From Prorocentrum cordatum (lineage: Eukaryota; Sar; Dinophyceae; Prorocentrales; Prorocentraceae), in contig CAUYUJ010012803.1 of assembly GCA_963575745.1 (NCBI GenBank), positions 346,159-410,158 on the forward strand: a stretch of DNA of 64,000 bases. Direction: 5' to 3'. The stretch's first letter is position 1, and every line of letters starts with the position of its first letter. The translations under genes were made by a program, and so were the position numbers. Below, in pieces: positions 53,601-63,272 of the stretch. The notes below the pieces were generated by a model, which searched no databases, had not been told where the DNA came from, and was given only the letters and a program-made list of their open reading frames with translations.

Positions 53601-53664
53601 CGCCAGATCGATTGATCGGGGAAGGCGCGCCCGCTCTACCATCCACGACAACACGAGCCAGAAC

Positions 53665-53780
53665 ACTCGCCCCGATTAAAGAGTCACCCCGACGAGCGAA
53701 GCCGTGGAGCGAACGCACCCTGGGAAGGAATCGAACAGGGCAGGGCTGTTTAGTCAACGCCCAAGGCCGTCGAGTAGCAC
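53665..53780. repeat. Dispersed repeat family G, copy 2
   Basis: GCGAAGCCGTGGAGCGAACG and GGAAGGAATCGAACAGGGCA as at 2222-2335. Confidence 0.6.
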
Positions 53781-54000
53781 CTGAAAAATATCAAATTATC
53801 CATATTAATATTTTTGTACTTATTCTGCCGTTTTGCTTTTGTACCTAACAGCGAAGACTGATAGGTTTCTAGTGGGGTCAAAAGGGAGCATCATGACTCC
53901 TCAGGGGGGTCGGGGCGGGACCCGGGGCGGGACCCGGCGCGGCTGCCGCCGAAGCCCAAATCGCTTGGGACATCCTCGCAACATCGCTCTTGGCGCTGCT

Positions 54001-54440
54001 AGAACTCCATTCCCGGCGTACATTTTGGATGCCCGGAGCCAACTGTAGGCCACTTCGTGCTCTTCGAGTTCCCAGAACTCCATTCCCGGCGTACATTTTG
54101 GATGCCCGGAGCCAACTGTAGGCCACTTCGTGCTCTTCGAGTTCCCAGAACTCCATTCCCGGGCCACATTTTGGATGCCCGGAGCCAACTGTAGGCCACT
54201 TCGTGCTCTTCGAGTTCCCAGAACTCCATTCCCGGGCCACATTTTGAATGCCCGGAGCCAACTGTAGGCCACTTCGTGCTCTTCGAGTTCCCAGAACTCC
54301 ATTCCGGGCCACATTTTTGCCCAGCCAAACGAGTTCCCAGAACCATTCCTGGGCATGATTTTGAATGCCCGGAGCCAACTGTAGGCCACTTCGTGTTCTT
54401 CTAGTTCCCAGAACTCCATTCCTGGGCCACATTTTGAATG
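54001..54440. repeat. 73-bp minisatellite, about 6 units
   Basis: AGAACTCCATTCCCGG starts at 54001, 54074, 54147, 54220 and 54293, an exact 73-bp spacing. A shortened unit and a last complete unit follow. Units contain GGAGCCAACTGTAGGCCACT and TTCGTGCTCTTCGAGTTCCC. The earliest two units carry GGCGTACATT and later ones GGGCCACATT, so variants are ordered along the array. Confidence 0.95.
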
Positions 54441-54756
54441 CTGAGGCAGGCTGATGCTGAGGCTGAGGCAGGCTGAGGCTGAGGCAGGCTGAGGCTGAGG
54501 CCGAGGCTGAAGGCAGACTGAGGCTGAGGCTGAAGCAGGCTGAGGCTGAGGCTGAGGCAGGCTGAGGCTGAGGCTGAGGCAGGCTGATGCTGAGGCAGGC
54601 TGAGGCTGAGGCTGAGGCTGAGGCAGGCTGAGGCTGAGGCGCCGAGGCTGAAGGCAGACTGAGGCTGAGGCTGAAGCAGGCTGAGGCTGAGGCTGAGGCA
54701 GGCTGAGGCTGAGGCAGGCTGAGGCTGAGGCTGAGGCAGGCTGAGGCTGAGGCTGT
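54441..54756. repeat. (GAGGCT/GAGGCA)n array
   Basis: Hexamers of GAGGCT with AGGCAGGCTGAGG variants. A longer segment with GAAGGCAGACTGAGG occurs twice. Confidence 0.95.
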
Positions 54757-55467
54757 GACTGCGACTGCCGTTGCCACTGCGACTGTCATCGCGAATGCGA
54801 CTACGACTGCGAGAACAGCAGAATTCTACAACTGGATTCTCATCTGAATCTGAAGGGGAATGCTTCGAGATATGCTCCTACACATCGCTGTTAGGTTGCT
54901 TTGCCGGGATAATTGAAGTAAAAAAGCAATTGTGTGGACAACTTAGACACATAACCAAGACAAACAGATACCCCCCCCCCTAAAGAAAACCGGAATCTCA
55001 TGAAAAAAAACAAAACAAAAGATAGGAGGCCCGCGGCCGGCGGCCCCTGACCCAGGCCGAGGGGGGAAACGCAACCTGCGACGGCCGCTCCCGCCGCCCG
55101 CCTCCGCCTGCTCCCGGCGGCGCGGCCGGTGTGTGGGGGTGGTCAGACGGAGGCGGCCCTCTCGGAAGGCGGCGCGGGGCCTCTCGGAAGCCCTCGGGCC
55201 TGCCGAGAGGAGGCTCTCCGCGTCCGCGTCTTCGGGGGAGGCCGGAGACACTTCTCGGGCGGCCAGGGGACTTCGGGGCCCTTCGGGGGCGGCCCAGGGA
55301 GGGGCGTCCAAGAGTCGGCGGTGGACACGCCTCCCATTTGTAAACCTCCCCTTAGTGAAAACGGCCTGGGACCGAAACCGACGGACCTGGACCCGCAAAA
55401 ATGACGACCGCAAACGGCCACTTCCTTAATCGGCGTGTCAGGGTAGGAGGTCTATCCACCTCCGAAA
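54757..55467. other. Unassigned spacer
   Basis: AT-richer at 54810-55020, then GC-rich. No gene or shared repeat supported. Confidence 0.35.
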
Positions 55468-55640
55468 GAGGGGGAGGCGCAAATGATGGCCGGCGGCGCG
55501 TGCGTGGCCCAAGAGGGGGGGTGGCAGGGGCGTAAAGAAATAAGAAGGGGCGCCATGAAATCTGGGGAGATCTACTGGCCCCCGCCATGACCTCCCCCCC
55601 CCCTCGAGTCATCACCACCCTCCTGGCCGCCCCCGAGCCT
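55468..55640. mobile_element. Family N element, copy 5
   Basis: AAGAGGGGGAGGCGCAAATG, GTAAAGAAATAAGAAGGGGC, GCGCCATGAAATCTGGGGAG and the right end GAGTCATCACC.CCCT. The word TCATGACC of other copies is TGATGGCC here. Confidence 0.72.
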
Positions 55641-55877
55641 TCTGAGAAGGCCCGCCCCCTCTCTCTTCCCCCGGGGCGCGCCGCCGACGTGCGCCCGGCG
55701 CTCCTGTGGGACGCCCCCGAGGGGAGGTCGGCCACACGCAAGAGTGACCCTGGGTAAGAGTGACCTTTGGTGCGCGGCTTGCGGGGGGCCGCGTGGGGAC
55801 CACAACTGGGCGCGCAAGTTTTCCGCCATCTGGCGACCCATCTGTGCCCGCACGAAAGGTCACTCCAGCGAAAGGTC

Positions 55878-56033
55878 TTACCAGCCTCGAACTTATCCCT
55901 ATCCCTAAGATTGACACGCCAAAAGGCGATGACAATCTTAGGGATTCGCCCTGAAAAAATAAGGGAATACCGAAGATTGGCATCGTGATGAGGAGATGCC
56001 CAGCATAGGGATAGGGATATGCTCCAGGCTGGT
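55878..56033. mobile_element. Inverted-repeat element family I, copy 3 (7-bp TSD)
   Basis: TTACCAGCCTCGAACTTATC to GATATGCTCCAGGCTGG(T). AAAGGTC is repeated perfectly at 55871-55877 and 56034-56040, extending to 8 bp with one mismatch. Confidence 0.85.
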
Positions 56034-57036
56034 AAAGGTCACTCTTACGCCCAGTCGAGGGGAGGGGGGCAGCCGCGTCCTTGCCGCTCTGCCACTCCGG
56101 GCTGCCCAGCTCGCGGGAGCCCTCCGTCGCCGCGGGCGCCCGCACCTCGAGCGCCGCCGCCGCCGCCGCCGCTGGCGGCGGTGCTGGTCGCGGTCGTGGT
56201 CGTGGTCGTGGTCGTGGTCGTTCGTCGTGGTCGTTCGTCGTCGCCGCCGTCGTCGTCGTCGTCGCCGCCGCCGTCGCCGCCGTCGTCGTGGTGGTCGGCG
56301 GCGGCGGCGGCGGCGGGCGGACGCCAGACGGCGGCTGAGGACGATTGTCCGCGGTCGGCGGGCAGCGCTGCCTCCTGGCCCCGAGGGGACAGCCTGAAAG
56401 ACAAAGGCAGCGAGGCGCGCCTCGAAGCCGAAGGGGAGGGGAGGAGGACGAGGGAGGGCGAGCAGGCGAGGAGGGAGGACGGAGGGAGAGAGGGCACAGG
56501 GGCAGGAAAAGCTGCACCACCACACCAGGAGCCAGGGGTTGTCATCCTGGTTGCATGGTACGTCCTTCCCACTCGCGACATCCCCTATCCACAGCTCGAC
56601 CTCCCCGCTGGGGGTGGCACCCGTGGTGGTGGTGGTTGTGGTGGTGGTGGTGGTGGTGGTGGTGGCGGTGGTGTCGTTTTCTTTCCTCCGAGATCACGGA
56701 GATGTTGGGGGGATGACGGAGCGAGAAAGGAGGAGAAGGTCAGAAGTTGTTGAGCGCTATGCGGCGCCATTGGGCGCTACGTGGTGCTATCGAGCGCCAT
56801 TGGGCGCTTGTCGCCGATTGCCCTGGATTCGCGCCCCAAAGTCCACAATCCTCACAAAGTAATCCAGGGTCGGGCCCCTGAAGCGTCAATCCATCGCACG
56901 TTACACTAGATTCGCGCCCCCGAGGCCAGGATCTCGTGCAAATGAATACCCGCCGTCCTCGCAGGAGGTTCCGATCTTGCTTCAAGTCGGCGCCCAATCA
57001 TCCCAACTCACTCCTGGCATATCCCATCCTGCTTGA
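56034..57036. other. Spacer with GTCGTGGTCGT and GGT tracts
   Basis: 56170-56340 has CGTGGTCGTGGT and CGTCGTCGT runs. 56618-56676 is (GGT)n. Near 56755-56815, GCGCCATTGGGCGCT words repeat in tandem. No gene. Confidence 0.5.
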
Positions 57037-57125
57037 CTGCCTGTCAAGCCACCCCAATCCAACCCAACCCGAAAGTCCGAAGTCTGAGTTCGGGGGGGGA
57101 CACGGGCTTCACATGCGTTTTTCCC
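57037..57125. mobile_element. Family L element, copy 4, left half
   Basis: CTGCCTGTCAAGCCACCCCA, CCAACCCAACCCGAAAGTCC and GGGCTTCACATGCGTTTTT follow family L up to mid-element; the matching right half is 2 kb away at 59105. Confidence 0.72.
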
Positions 57126-57239
57126 CGACCATCCTGTGGTGTTGGGTCCTCGCTTTGAAGAGACAGCGCCCCGCGTTCTCCTTCATTCCTTCCTCCTCCC
57201 ATTCTCCCTCCTCCCCCTCCTTGCCTCTGCCCTCACCAC

Positions 57240-59075
57240 TCACTTTGGCACACCCCTCACAGGTTCCGTGGCCCCATAGAGAGCTCCACCGAATGCCCCA
57301 GTGCCGCCGCCCGCATGCGTCACGCACACCCATTTCGGCACACCCCTCACACGCTTCGTGGCCCCATAGGGAGCTTCACCCAAGGTCCCAGGGCCACCGC
57401 CCGCATGCGTCCCGCACACCCATGTCGGCGCACCCCTCACACGTTTCGTGGCCCCACAGGGAGCTCCACCGAAGGACCCACTGCCACTGCCCGCATGCGT
57501 CACGCACACCCATTTCGGCACACCCCTCACACGTTTCGTGGCCCCATCTGGGGCTCCACCGAAGGCCCCCGTGCCACAGCCCGTATGCGCCACGCACACC
57601 CATTTAGGCACATCCCTCGCACGCCTCGTGGACCCATCGGGAGCTCCACCGAAAGCCCCAGTGCCACCGCCCGCATGTGTCACGCACGCTCATTTCGGCA
57701 CACCCCTCACACGTTTCGTGGCCCCATCGGGAGCTCCACCGACAACCCTAGTACCACCGCCCGCATGCGTCCCGCACACCCATGTCGGTACACCCATCAC
57801 ACGCTTCGTGGCCCATACGCTCCACCGAAGGCGCCAGTGCCACCGCCCGCATACGTCACGCACACCCTGTTCGGCACACCCATCACACGTTTCATGGCCC
57901 CACAAGGAGCTCCACATAAGGCACCAAGGCCACCGCCCTCATGCGTCCCGTACACCCATGTAGGCGCACCCCTCACACGTTTCGCGGCCCCACAAGAAGC
58001 TCCACAGAAGGCACCAGAGCCACCGCCCGCATGCGTCACGCACACCCATTCCGGTACACCCCTCACACGTTTCGTGGCCCCATAGGGAGCTTCACCGAAG
58101 GCGCCAGTGCCACCGCCCGCATACGTCACGCACACCCCTCACACGTTTCGTGGCCCCATCGGGAACTCCACCGAAGGCCCCAGAGCCACCGCCCGCATGC
58201 GTCACGCACACGGCACACCCCTCACGCGTTTCGTGGCCCCACAAGGAGCTCCACCGAAGACCCAAATGCCACCGCCCGCATGCGTCACGCACACCCATTC
58301 CGGTACACCCATCACACGCTTCTTGGCCCGACAAGGAGTTCCACCGAAGGCACCAGGGCCACCGCCCGCATGCGTCACGCACACCCATTTCGGCACACCC
58401 CTCACCCGTTTCGTGGCCCCACAGGGAGCTCCACCGAAGGTCCCGATGCCACCGCCTGCATGCGTCACGCACACCCATTTCGGCACACTCCTCACACGGT
58501 TCGTTGCCAATAGGGAACTCCACGGAAAGGCCCAGTGCCACCGCCCGCATGCGTCCCGCACACCCATGTCGGCGCACCCCTCACACGTTTCGTGGCCCCA
58601 CAAGGGGCTCCACCGAAGGCCCCCGTGCCACCGCCCGCATGCGTCACGCACACCCATTTCGGCACAACCCTCACACGTTTCGTGGCCCCACAGGGAGCTC
58701 TACTGAAGGCTACAGTGCCTGCGTTCGCATGCGACCACCGCACCCATTTCGGCACACCCATCACACGCTTCGCGGCACCATAGGGAGCTCCACCGACGGC
58801 CCCAATGGCTGCGTTCGCATGCGCCCACCGCATCCATGTCGGCACACCCATCACACGCTTCGCGGCACCACAGGGAGCTCCACCGAAGGCCCCAATGGCT
58901 GCGTTCGCATGCGTCACGCACACCCATTTCGGCACACCCCTCACGCGTTTCGCGGCCCCGTATGGAATTCCACCAACGGCCCCAAATGCTGACTTCGCAT
59001 GCGCTTACCGCACAAATTGTGGCACACCCATCACAAGTTTCGTGGCCCCACAGGGAGCTCCTCAGAATGCGGTGC
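57240..59075. repeat. 90-bp satellite array, about 20 units, inside split family L
   Basis: Units begin CATTTCGGCACACCCCTCAC at 57331, 57421, 57511, 57601, 57691 and 57781 (exact 90-bp steps); later units carry small indels. Each contains CGTTTCGTGGCCCCA, GAGCTCCACCGAAGG and CCACCGCCCGCATGCGTCAC. The last five or so units replace GTGCCACCGCCC with ATGGCTGCGTTCG, a distinct subfamily. Because 90 is divisible by 3, frames of 250-280 codons stay open on the plus strand and shorter ones on the minus; all are 30-residue repeats without a start or end context. Confidence 0.95.
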
Positions 59076-59104
59076 ATACAATGACGGTGCTCACAGCTGC
59101 ATAT

Positions 59105-59217
59105 GGTTGGGTCTTTCGCCAAGCTAATTTCAACGTTCCCCGACCCCCCCCGATGGGAATGAAGGGCACAGTGCGGTCTTCGGGTTTGGTTGGAGAGGCT
59201 TGGTGGGTGGTGAATGT
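59105..59217. mobile_element. Family L element, copy 4, right half
   Basis: CAACGTTCCCCGACCCCCCC, GATGGGAATGAAGG and CTTCGGGTTTGGTTGGAGAG..GGTGGGTGGTGA complete the element begun at 57037. Confidence 0.72.
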
Positions 59218-59239
59218 TAATTGAGCAGGGACTTGTCCC

Positions 59240-59420
59240 GGCATTCCTATAGGAATACCACGACATGTTCGCAGAACCCCAACATGTTCCAACGCCTTAG
59301 AACATCAACCCAATGTGTTAAAACAAGACAGTCTAAACCAGACATGTTCTAAGAGCATTCCGTGCAGACCACAACAAGTTATGAGAGCATTCTTTGGTGG
59401 GTCTATAGGCGAGCCAGGAC
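59240..59420. mobile_element. Family E element, copy 3
   Basis: CCTATAGGAATACCACGACA and CGCAGAACCCC at the left, TTATGAGAGCATTCTTTGGT and GGGTCTATAGGCGAGCC at the right. Interior ACATGTTCTAAGAGCATTCC. Confidence 0.72.
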
Positions 59421-59564
59421 GCTTCGCCACTGCTTGAGATAGAGAGAGGGCCTGGCGGCAGAGGGCGAACCCCTCACGGCAGACGCTCCACTCAAGACGA
59501 GCGGAAACTCCCGAGTAATTTACTATCTCCAGCCGCTCCCGGTCGCACCAATCACGGCGAGGAT
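59421..59564. repeat. Repeat unit that follows family E, copy 1
   Basis: GCCACTGCTTGAGATAGAGA, GGGCGAACCCCTCACGGCAG, AGACGAGCGGAAACTCCCGA and CAGCCGCTCCCGGTCGCA match 62471-62620 almost base for base. Confidence 0.75.
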
Positions 59565-59727
59565 AACAGAAGCCCTGGGACGTACAGATAAATAGACACA
59601 AATCCCAGGACTCCCGATCTTTTCCAATGTTTTCTGTTTTTGATTCGTTTCCCCCCCTTTCCATAATTTAATTTTTCCTGGGAGTTAACGATCACTTGTG
59701 CCTGTGTTTTCTTTCCCCCTCCCGAGA
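59565..59727 (+). repeat. Dispersed repeat family W, copy 4
   Basis: AAGCCCTGGGACGTACAGAT, AGACACAAATCCCAGG, CCCCCCTTTCCATAAT and TGTGCCTGTGTTTTC. Confidence 0.68.
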
Positions 59728-60029
59728 GGAGCAAGCGCGGCGGGGCACCGCGTCGCCGAACCGCGGGTTCCACACCGCCGGGACCGCGACGGCCTGTGCC
59801 GCGGGAGGAGAGCCGCGGGGGGGCCCGGCGAGGAGGCGGCGCGGGGTCGCGGGTGTGCAGGAGGGGGTCCGTCCAAAGGGGTTTCGTGAACCATGGCCCG
59901 AGGCATGTGCGCGGCTTGGGGGGGGGGGTTCAGCGCGCGGCATGTGCGCAGCATGTGCGCGGCATGTGCGCGGCGCGGCCCAGCGAGGATGCTGCGCGGG
60001 GTCGGGGGGGGGGGACGTCGGAGTGGAGG
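59728..60029. other. Spacer with a family N fragment
   Basis: 59868-59935 carries GGTTTCGTGAACCATGGCCC and GAGGCATGTGCGCGGCTTGG, as in family N. GGCATGTGCGC is then repeated three times. No gene. Confidence 0.45.
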
Positions 60030-60155
60030 GGGGTCGAAGGATCGCGCCGCATCGCCGGTGCATCGCCGATGCAGCTCGATGTGGAGCCCGACGTGCTTCA
60101 CGCGGACGTCGCCGAGGCATCGCCGATGCGGCGATGCTCCGACCCCATATTACCC
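60030..60155. repeat. Palindromic repeat family O, copy 4
   Basis: GGGGTCGAAGGATCGCGCCG, GCATCGCCGATGC words and GATGCTCCGACCCC. Confidence 0.66.
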
Positions 60156-60171
60156 GACCCCATCGAGGCGG

Positions 60172-60545
60172 CGGGGAGCGTCCAAGAGGGGGGTTCGCGG
60201 ACCATGGCCCCAGGCATGTGCGCGGCTCAGGGGGGGGGGCCTGCAGTGGAGGCCAGTCCACAGGAAGCCTTCCACAAGAAACCCAACCCTGAGACCCCAG
60301 AACGTCCACTGGTTTCTGGTGTGGGAGCGTGACGCTTCCTACCGCAAAACCATCGAGACCCAAGAGACCCAGGGCACCCTGGAGGCAAGCAGGGTGGTTC
60401 TCGGCATGGGCTTCCACTGTAGGGGCGTATCGGAAGGATAGGGGCCAAGAGATCTGGGAGAGCTCATCACTTCCCTCCTGAGCCGTGATGACCAGGGGCC
60501 CCTGCTAAGAGGGGGGTCATCAGTCCCCTCTGCCGCCCCCGGCGG
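60172..60545. mobile_element. Family N element, copy 6, interrupted by family R
   Basis: Left: GTCCAAGAGGGGGGTTCGCG, ATGGCCCCAGGCATGTGCGC. Right: GAGATCTGGGAGAGCTCATC, AAGAGGGGGGTCATCAGTCC. Family R lies between. Confidence 0.6.
60241..60423. mobile_element. Family R element, copy 2, nested in N
   Basis: Inverted ends CTGCAGTGGAGGCC and GGGCTTCCACTGTAG. Interior as in 40259 and 63273. Confidence 0.75.
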
Positions 60546-60827
60546 TGGGCCGGAGGGGCTGCCGGGCGCAGCAGGCCAGGAGAGAAATGACTTGATTGTT
60601 GACGTCACGCAGGGCGTAGCACGAGTGGTGCCTCCTCCTGCAGTGCAACCGGACCATACGGAGGCGCTGTAAGGAGGCTAGGCTACTGGACGCCTGCATC
60701 GCAGCCGAAGATGGAAACCCAGGGCCCATGGCGAAGGGCCAGGGCCAGCATGGTCCGAGAGGCAAGGATGCAAGCGTGATGACCCCTGGCAGGTGAATCA
60801 TCCTTGTCATGCAGATTGGCTCTATGT
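60546..60827. other. Unassigned spacer
   Basis: A plus frame near 60555-60672 reads GQERNDLIVDVTQGVARVV to a TAA, too short to support. No repeats. Confidence 0.3.
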
Positions 60828-60975
60828 CTAGGTCGGGCATGTCCTCCTGCAGGCGGGTGCTGGACGAACAATGCGAAACAGCAACAAAACAACTAAACAG
60901 GTGCGCACATCGAACCCCGACTATTGTTATACTATCTGGGAATACTCCTCCTGTAGATAGACATGCCCGATTCAA
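60828..60975. mobile_element. Family A element, copy A7
   Basis: 148 bp, CTAGGTCGGGCATGTCCTCC to GACATGCCCGATTCAA. Flanks CTCTATGT (60820-60827) and CTGCATGT (60976-60983), 6 of 8 identical. Confidence 0.8.
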
Positions 60976-61061
60976 CTGCATGTCCCCTCTTGGCCGCGGC
61001 TCGATGCGGAGCCCGGCTCCATCGCCTGGCTCCTCCCTCCGCCACGCCGCTGCTCTTGCAT

Positions 61062-61175
61062 ATGAGGAGGAGGAGGAGGGGGAGGGGGAGGAGGAGGGGG
61101 AGGAGGAGGACGAGGAGGAGGAGAAGGAGGAGGAGGAGGAGGAGGAGGAGGACGAGGAGGAGGAGAAGGAGGAGG
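61062..61175. repeat. (GAG)n array
   Basis: GAGGAGGAGGGG and GAGGAGGACGAG repeats. CATATG lies at both ends (61059, 61176). Confidence 0.93.
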
Positions 61176-61318
61176 CATATGTAATCGCTCTGCTCGTGGC
61201 TGCCACATGTTGGCGCGAGGCCAGGACGTACTCTCAGGGGAGGGCTGCATCACACTGGTCTGTTTGACGAACATATGGATTCGACTTCAACTACCATTGC
61301 TTTGAGATGGTCCTTCTA

Positions 61319-61485
61319 TAGGGCGACGAGATCTATACATATCCACTGCTCCCGGCCAGGCCAATCCTGGGCCCAAGAGCTGTGTATACGCCTTCCTGGC
61401 TTGGCCAGGGAGGCATATACACCGCTCCTGGGCCCAGGATGGGCCTGGCCGGGAGCAGTGGATATGCATAGATCTCGTCGCCCTA
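61319..61485. mobile_element. 167-bp foldback element with 5-bp TSD
   Basis: Arms of about 75 bp are nearly perfect inverted copies (TAGGGCGACGAGATCTAT, CATATCCACTGCTCCCGGCC, TGGGCCCA.GAGC), with a roughly 20-bp loop CCTTCCTGGCTTGGCCAGGG. TTCTA is repeated at 61314-61318 and 61486-61490. The RNA would form a long hairpin. Confidence 0.88.
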
Positions 61486-61497
61486 TTCTACCTTGGC

Positions 61498-61652
61498 TTA
61501 GGTCGGACATGTCAACCTCCAGGCGGATTCTGGACGAAACGACACCCCATACATGCGCGCAATGATCAACAGCGATTGAACAAAAAACGTCAACACACTA
61601 TTTCTGGACTACTTTTGGATATTCCTCCTGCAGAGGGACGAGCCGGACTTAA
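61498..61652. mobile_element. Family A element, copy A8 (perfect 8-bp TSD)
   Basis: 155 bp, TTAGGTCGGACATGTC to GAGCCGGACTTAA. ACCTTGGC at 61490-61497 and 61653-61660 is identical. Confidence 0.92.
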
Positions 61653-61700
61653 ACCTTGGCTTGGACTGCCGGCAAGAGGCGGGAAAACTGCAAGCAGGAT

Positions 61701-62069
61701 CGGGGAGGTGTGAGACTCGGACCCTCGGGGGACTTAGGGCATCACGACGGGGCCATCAAGAGCACGACGAAGCCCAATCTGGACTTTGACGAAAGCTCCC
61801 GCTGCAGACAGCCCACGGGAACTGGACTGCCAAGACTCAGGACGGGCCCGTCGAAGATGTTGGGCGTGGCTTAATGGGGGGGTCACAAATGGGGGGGTGA
61901 GAAAAGGTCCCCTTTCGTGCTCCTTTCGGGCCCCTCCAGAGCCCCAAGGGGCTCGTTTAGGTACCGTTTGGGTACCTTTTCGAACCACCCTCGCCACCCC
62001 CCCATTTATGACCCCCCCATTACGCGGCGCCCAAAGATGTAGGCAGACCCGAATCCCGGGAGACTCGAT
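61701..62069. mobile_element. Family B element, copy 2, interrupted by element C
   Basis: CGGGGAGGTGTGAGACTCGG start, GCTCCCGCTGCAGACAGCCC interior, AGACCCGAATCCCGGGAGAC right side with the extreme end lost. Element C splits it. Confidence 0.72.
61861..62033. mobile_element. Element C, nested in B2 (7-bp TSD)
   Basis: 173 bp with inverted ends of about 31 bp: TGGGCGTGGCTTAATGGGGG and, inverted at the right, TGGGCGCCGCGTAATGGGGG. AAGATGT is repeated at 61854-61860 and 62034-62040. Interior AAAGGTCCCCTTTCG and GGTACCGTTTGGGTACC hairpins. The only copy here. Confidence 0.86.
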
Positions 62070-62104
62070 GATTTGACCAGGGACCGCCCGTCACGGAGAT
62101 CCAT

Positions 62105-62281
62105 TACAGTGAAAAATCCTAATAAGGAGGCGCGGTAAGGACGCAAGACCCTTGGAAGCCGAAGTCGGGATTTTTGGGGCGGCGGACGACGAAAAAACCC
62201 AAGGACGCAGGGGTACCCTGAGCAAGGACGCAAGGGTACCCTGAGCAAAGCCGCGCGTCCTTATTCGGGTTTTTGACCGTA
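62105..62281. mobile_element. Family P element, copy 2
   Basis: 177 bp, TACAGTGAAAAATCC to TTTTGACCGTA. AAGGACGCAAGACCCTTGGA block, and a tandem AAGGACGCAAGGGTACCCTG pair near the right end. Confidence 0.8.
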
Positions 62282-62470
62282 GGCCTGCCACGACATGCTC
62301 TCAGAACCCAAACATGTATCAACAAAAGCAATAGAGCGTAACCGCGATGTGTTTAAAAAAGGCGATCGCAGCAGGAACTGTATTAAGGGCACTTCGTGCA
62401 GACCACGCAGGGTTATGAGAGAATTATTCGGTGGGCCTGTAGGCGAGCCAAAACGCTGCGCCACTGCTTG
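62276..62470. mobile_element. Family E element, copy 4
   Basis: CCGTAGGCCTGCCACGACAT and CTCTCAGAACCC to GTGGGCCTGTAGGCGAGCC. It abuts family P so closely that CCGTA is shared by both ends. Confidence 0.74.
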
Positions 62471-62640
62471 AGATAAAGAGGGGGCTGGCGGCAAAGGGCG
62501 AACCCCTCACAGCAAACGCTCCACCCAAGACGAGCGGAAACTCCCGAGTGATTTGCTGCCTCCAGCCGCTCCCGATCGCATCGGTCACGGCGAGGATAGA
62601 GAGGCCCTGACACATACACATACATTGACACACGTCCCAA
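62471..62640. repeat. Repeat unit that follows family E, copy 2
   Basis: GAGATAAAGAGGGGGCTGGC, GGGCGAACCCCTCACAGCAA and AGACGAGCGGAAACTCCCGA as at 59421. Confidence 0.75.
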
Positions 62641-62957
62641 GATTCCCGATGCCTCCCCCTCTTCTGGGTGGGTGGGCTTCCAGGCAAGCCAGGACGCTTC
62701 GCCAGTGCTCGAATTATTCTTGTCGCTCCGCTTCCCCGACGACAGAAAAAGGCCGCCTCCTGTCGGCGGGAGGCCGCCGGAGGCAGGCAGAGAGGCCGCC
62801 CCGCGGGGGCTGCCAGGCGCAGGCGGGGGAGGCGGCGACGAGGGGGCCCCGGCACCCGGCGAGGACCGCACCGGGCGAGAGGCGGGTGCCGCAGGAGGGG
62901 CCGAGACCGTTTCGGGGGCCGGGCCGCGGGCAGAGGAAACGACGCCAAAGGTCTGGA
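62641..62957. other. Unassigned spacer
   Basis: Begins with GGGTGGGTGGGCTTCCAGGC then AAGCCAGGACGCTTCGCCAG, a second short hit to the end of family E. The rest is GC-rich without a gene. Confidence 0.4.
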
Positions 62958-63058
62958 TCCTCCTCCTCCTCCTTCTCCTCCACATCTCATCGTTATCGTG
63001 ATCGTTATCGTCCTCCTCCTCCTCCCCCTCCTCCTCCTCCTCCTCCTCCTCCCCCTCT
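62958..63058. repeat. (CTC)n array
   Basis: CTC with CGTTATCGTGATCGTTATCG in the middle. Confidence 0.93.
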
Positions 63059-63159
63059 GGCCGCTCCTGCCCCCTCCTCGTCCTTGCTTCGTGGCGCTGA
63101 CGGCGGGGCGACGACGGGGGAGGCAAAGGGGTGGGGGGACCCGTGGATGATCTTGGTCG

Positions 63160-63272
63160 CCACGGCTGGGCGTGGCTTGAGAAGCTGGCCATGGTGAGGC
63201 GCCCTCGAGGGGGGGGGAGCTCTCATCTCCACGGCTGGGCGCGGCTTGAGAAGCTCGCCAGCTGGCCAGGAG
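63160..63272. repeat. Short direct repeat CACGGCTGGGCG.GGCTTGAGAAG
   Basis: CCACGGCTGGGCGTGGCTTG at 63161 and CCACGGCTGGGCGCGGCTTG at 63230, each followed by AGAAGCT.GCCA, about 69 bp apart. Confidence 0.75.

Noticed and set aside
53878-54789. A 303-codon minus-strand frame across the 73-bp minisatellite and GAGGCT array
   Set aside because: Low-complexity Ser/Ala/Leu/Pro and repeated 24-25 residue blocks; no start context or homologous domain.
57240-59075. CRISPR-like array of regular repeats
   Set aside because: Units are contiguous 90-bp repeats with no unique spacers, no leader and no cas genes, in an evidently eukaryotic sequence.
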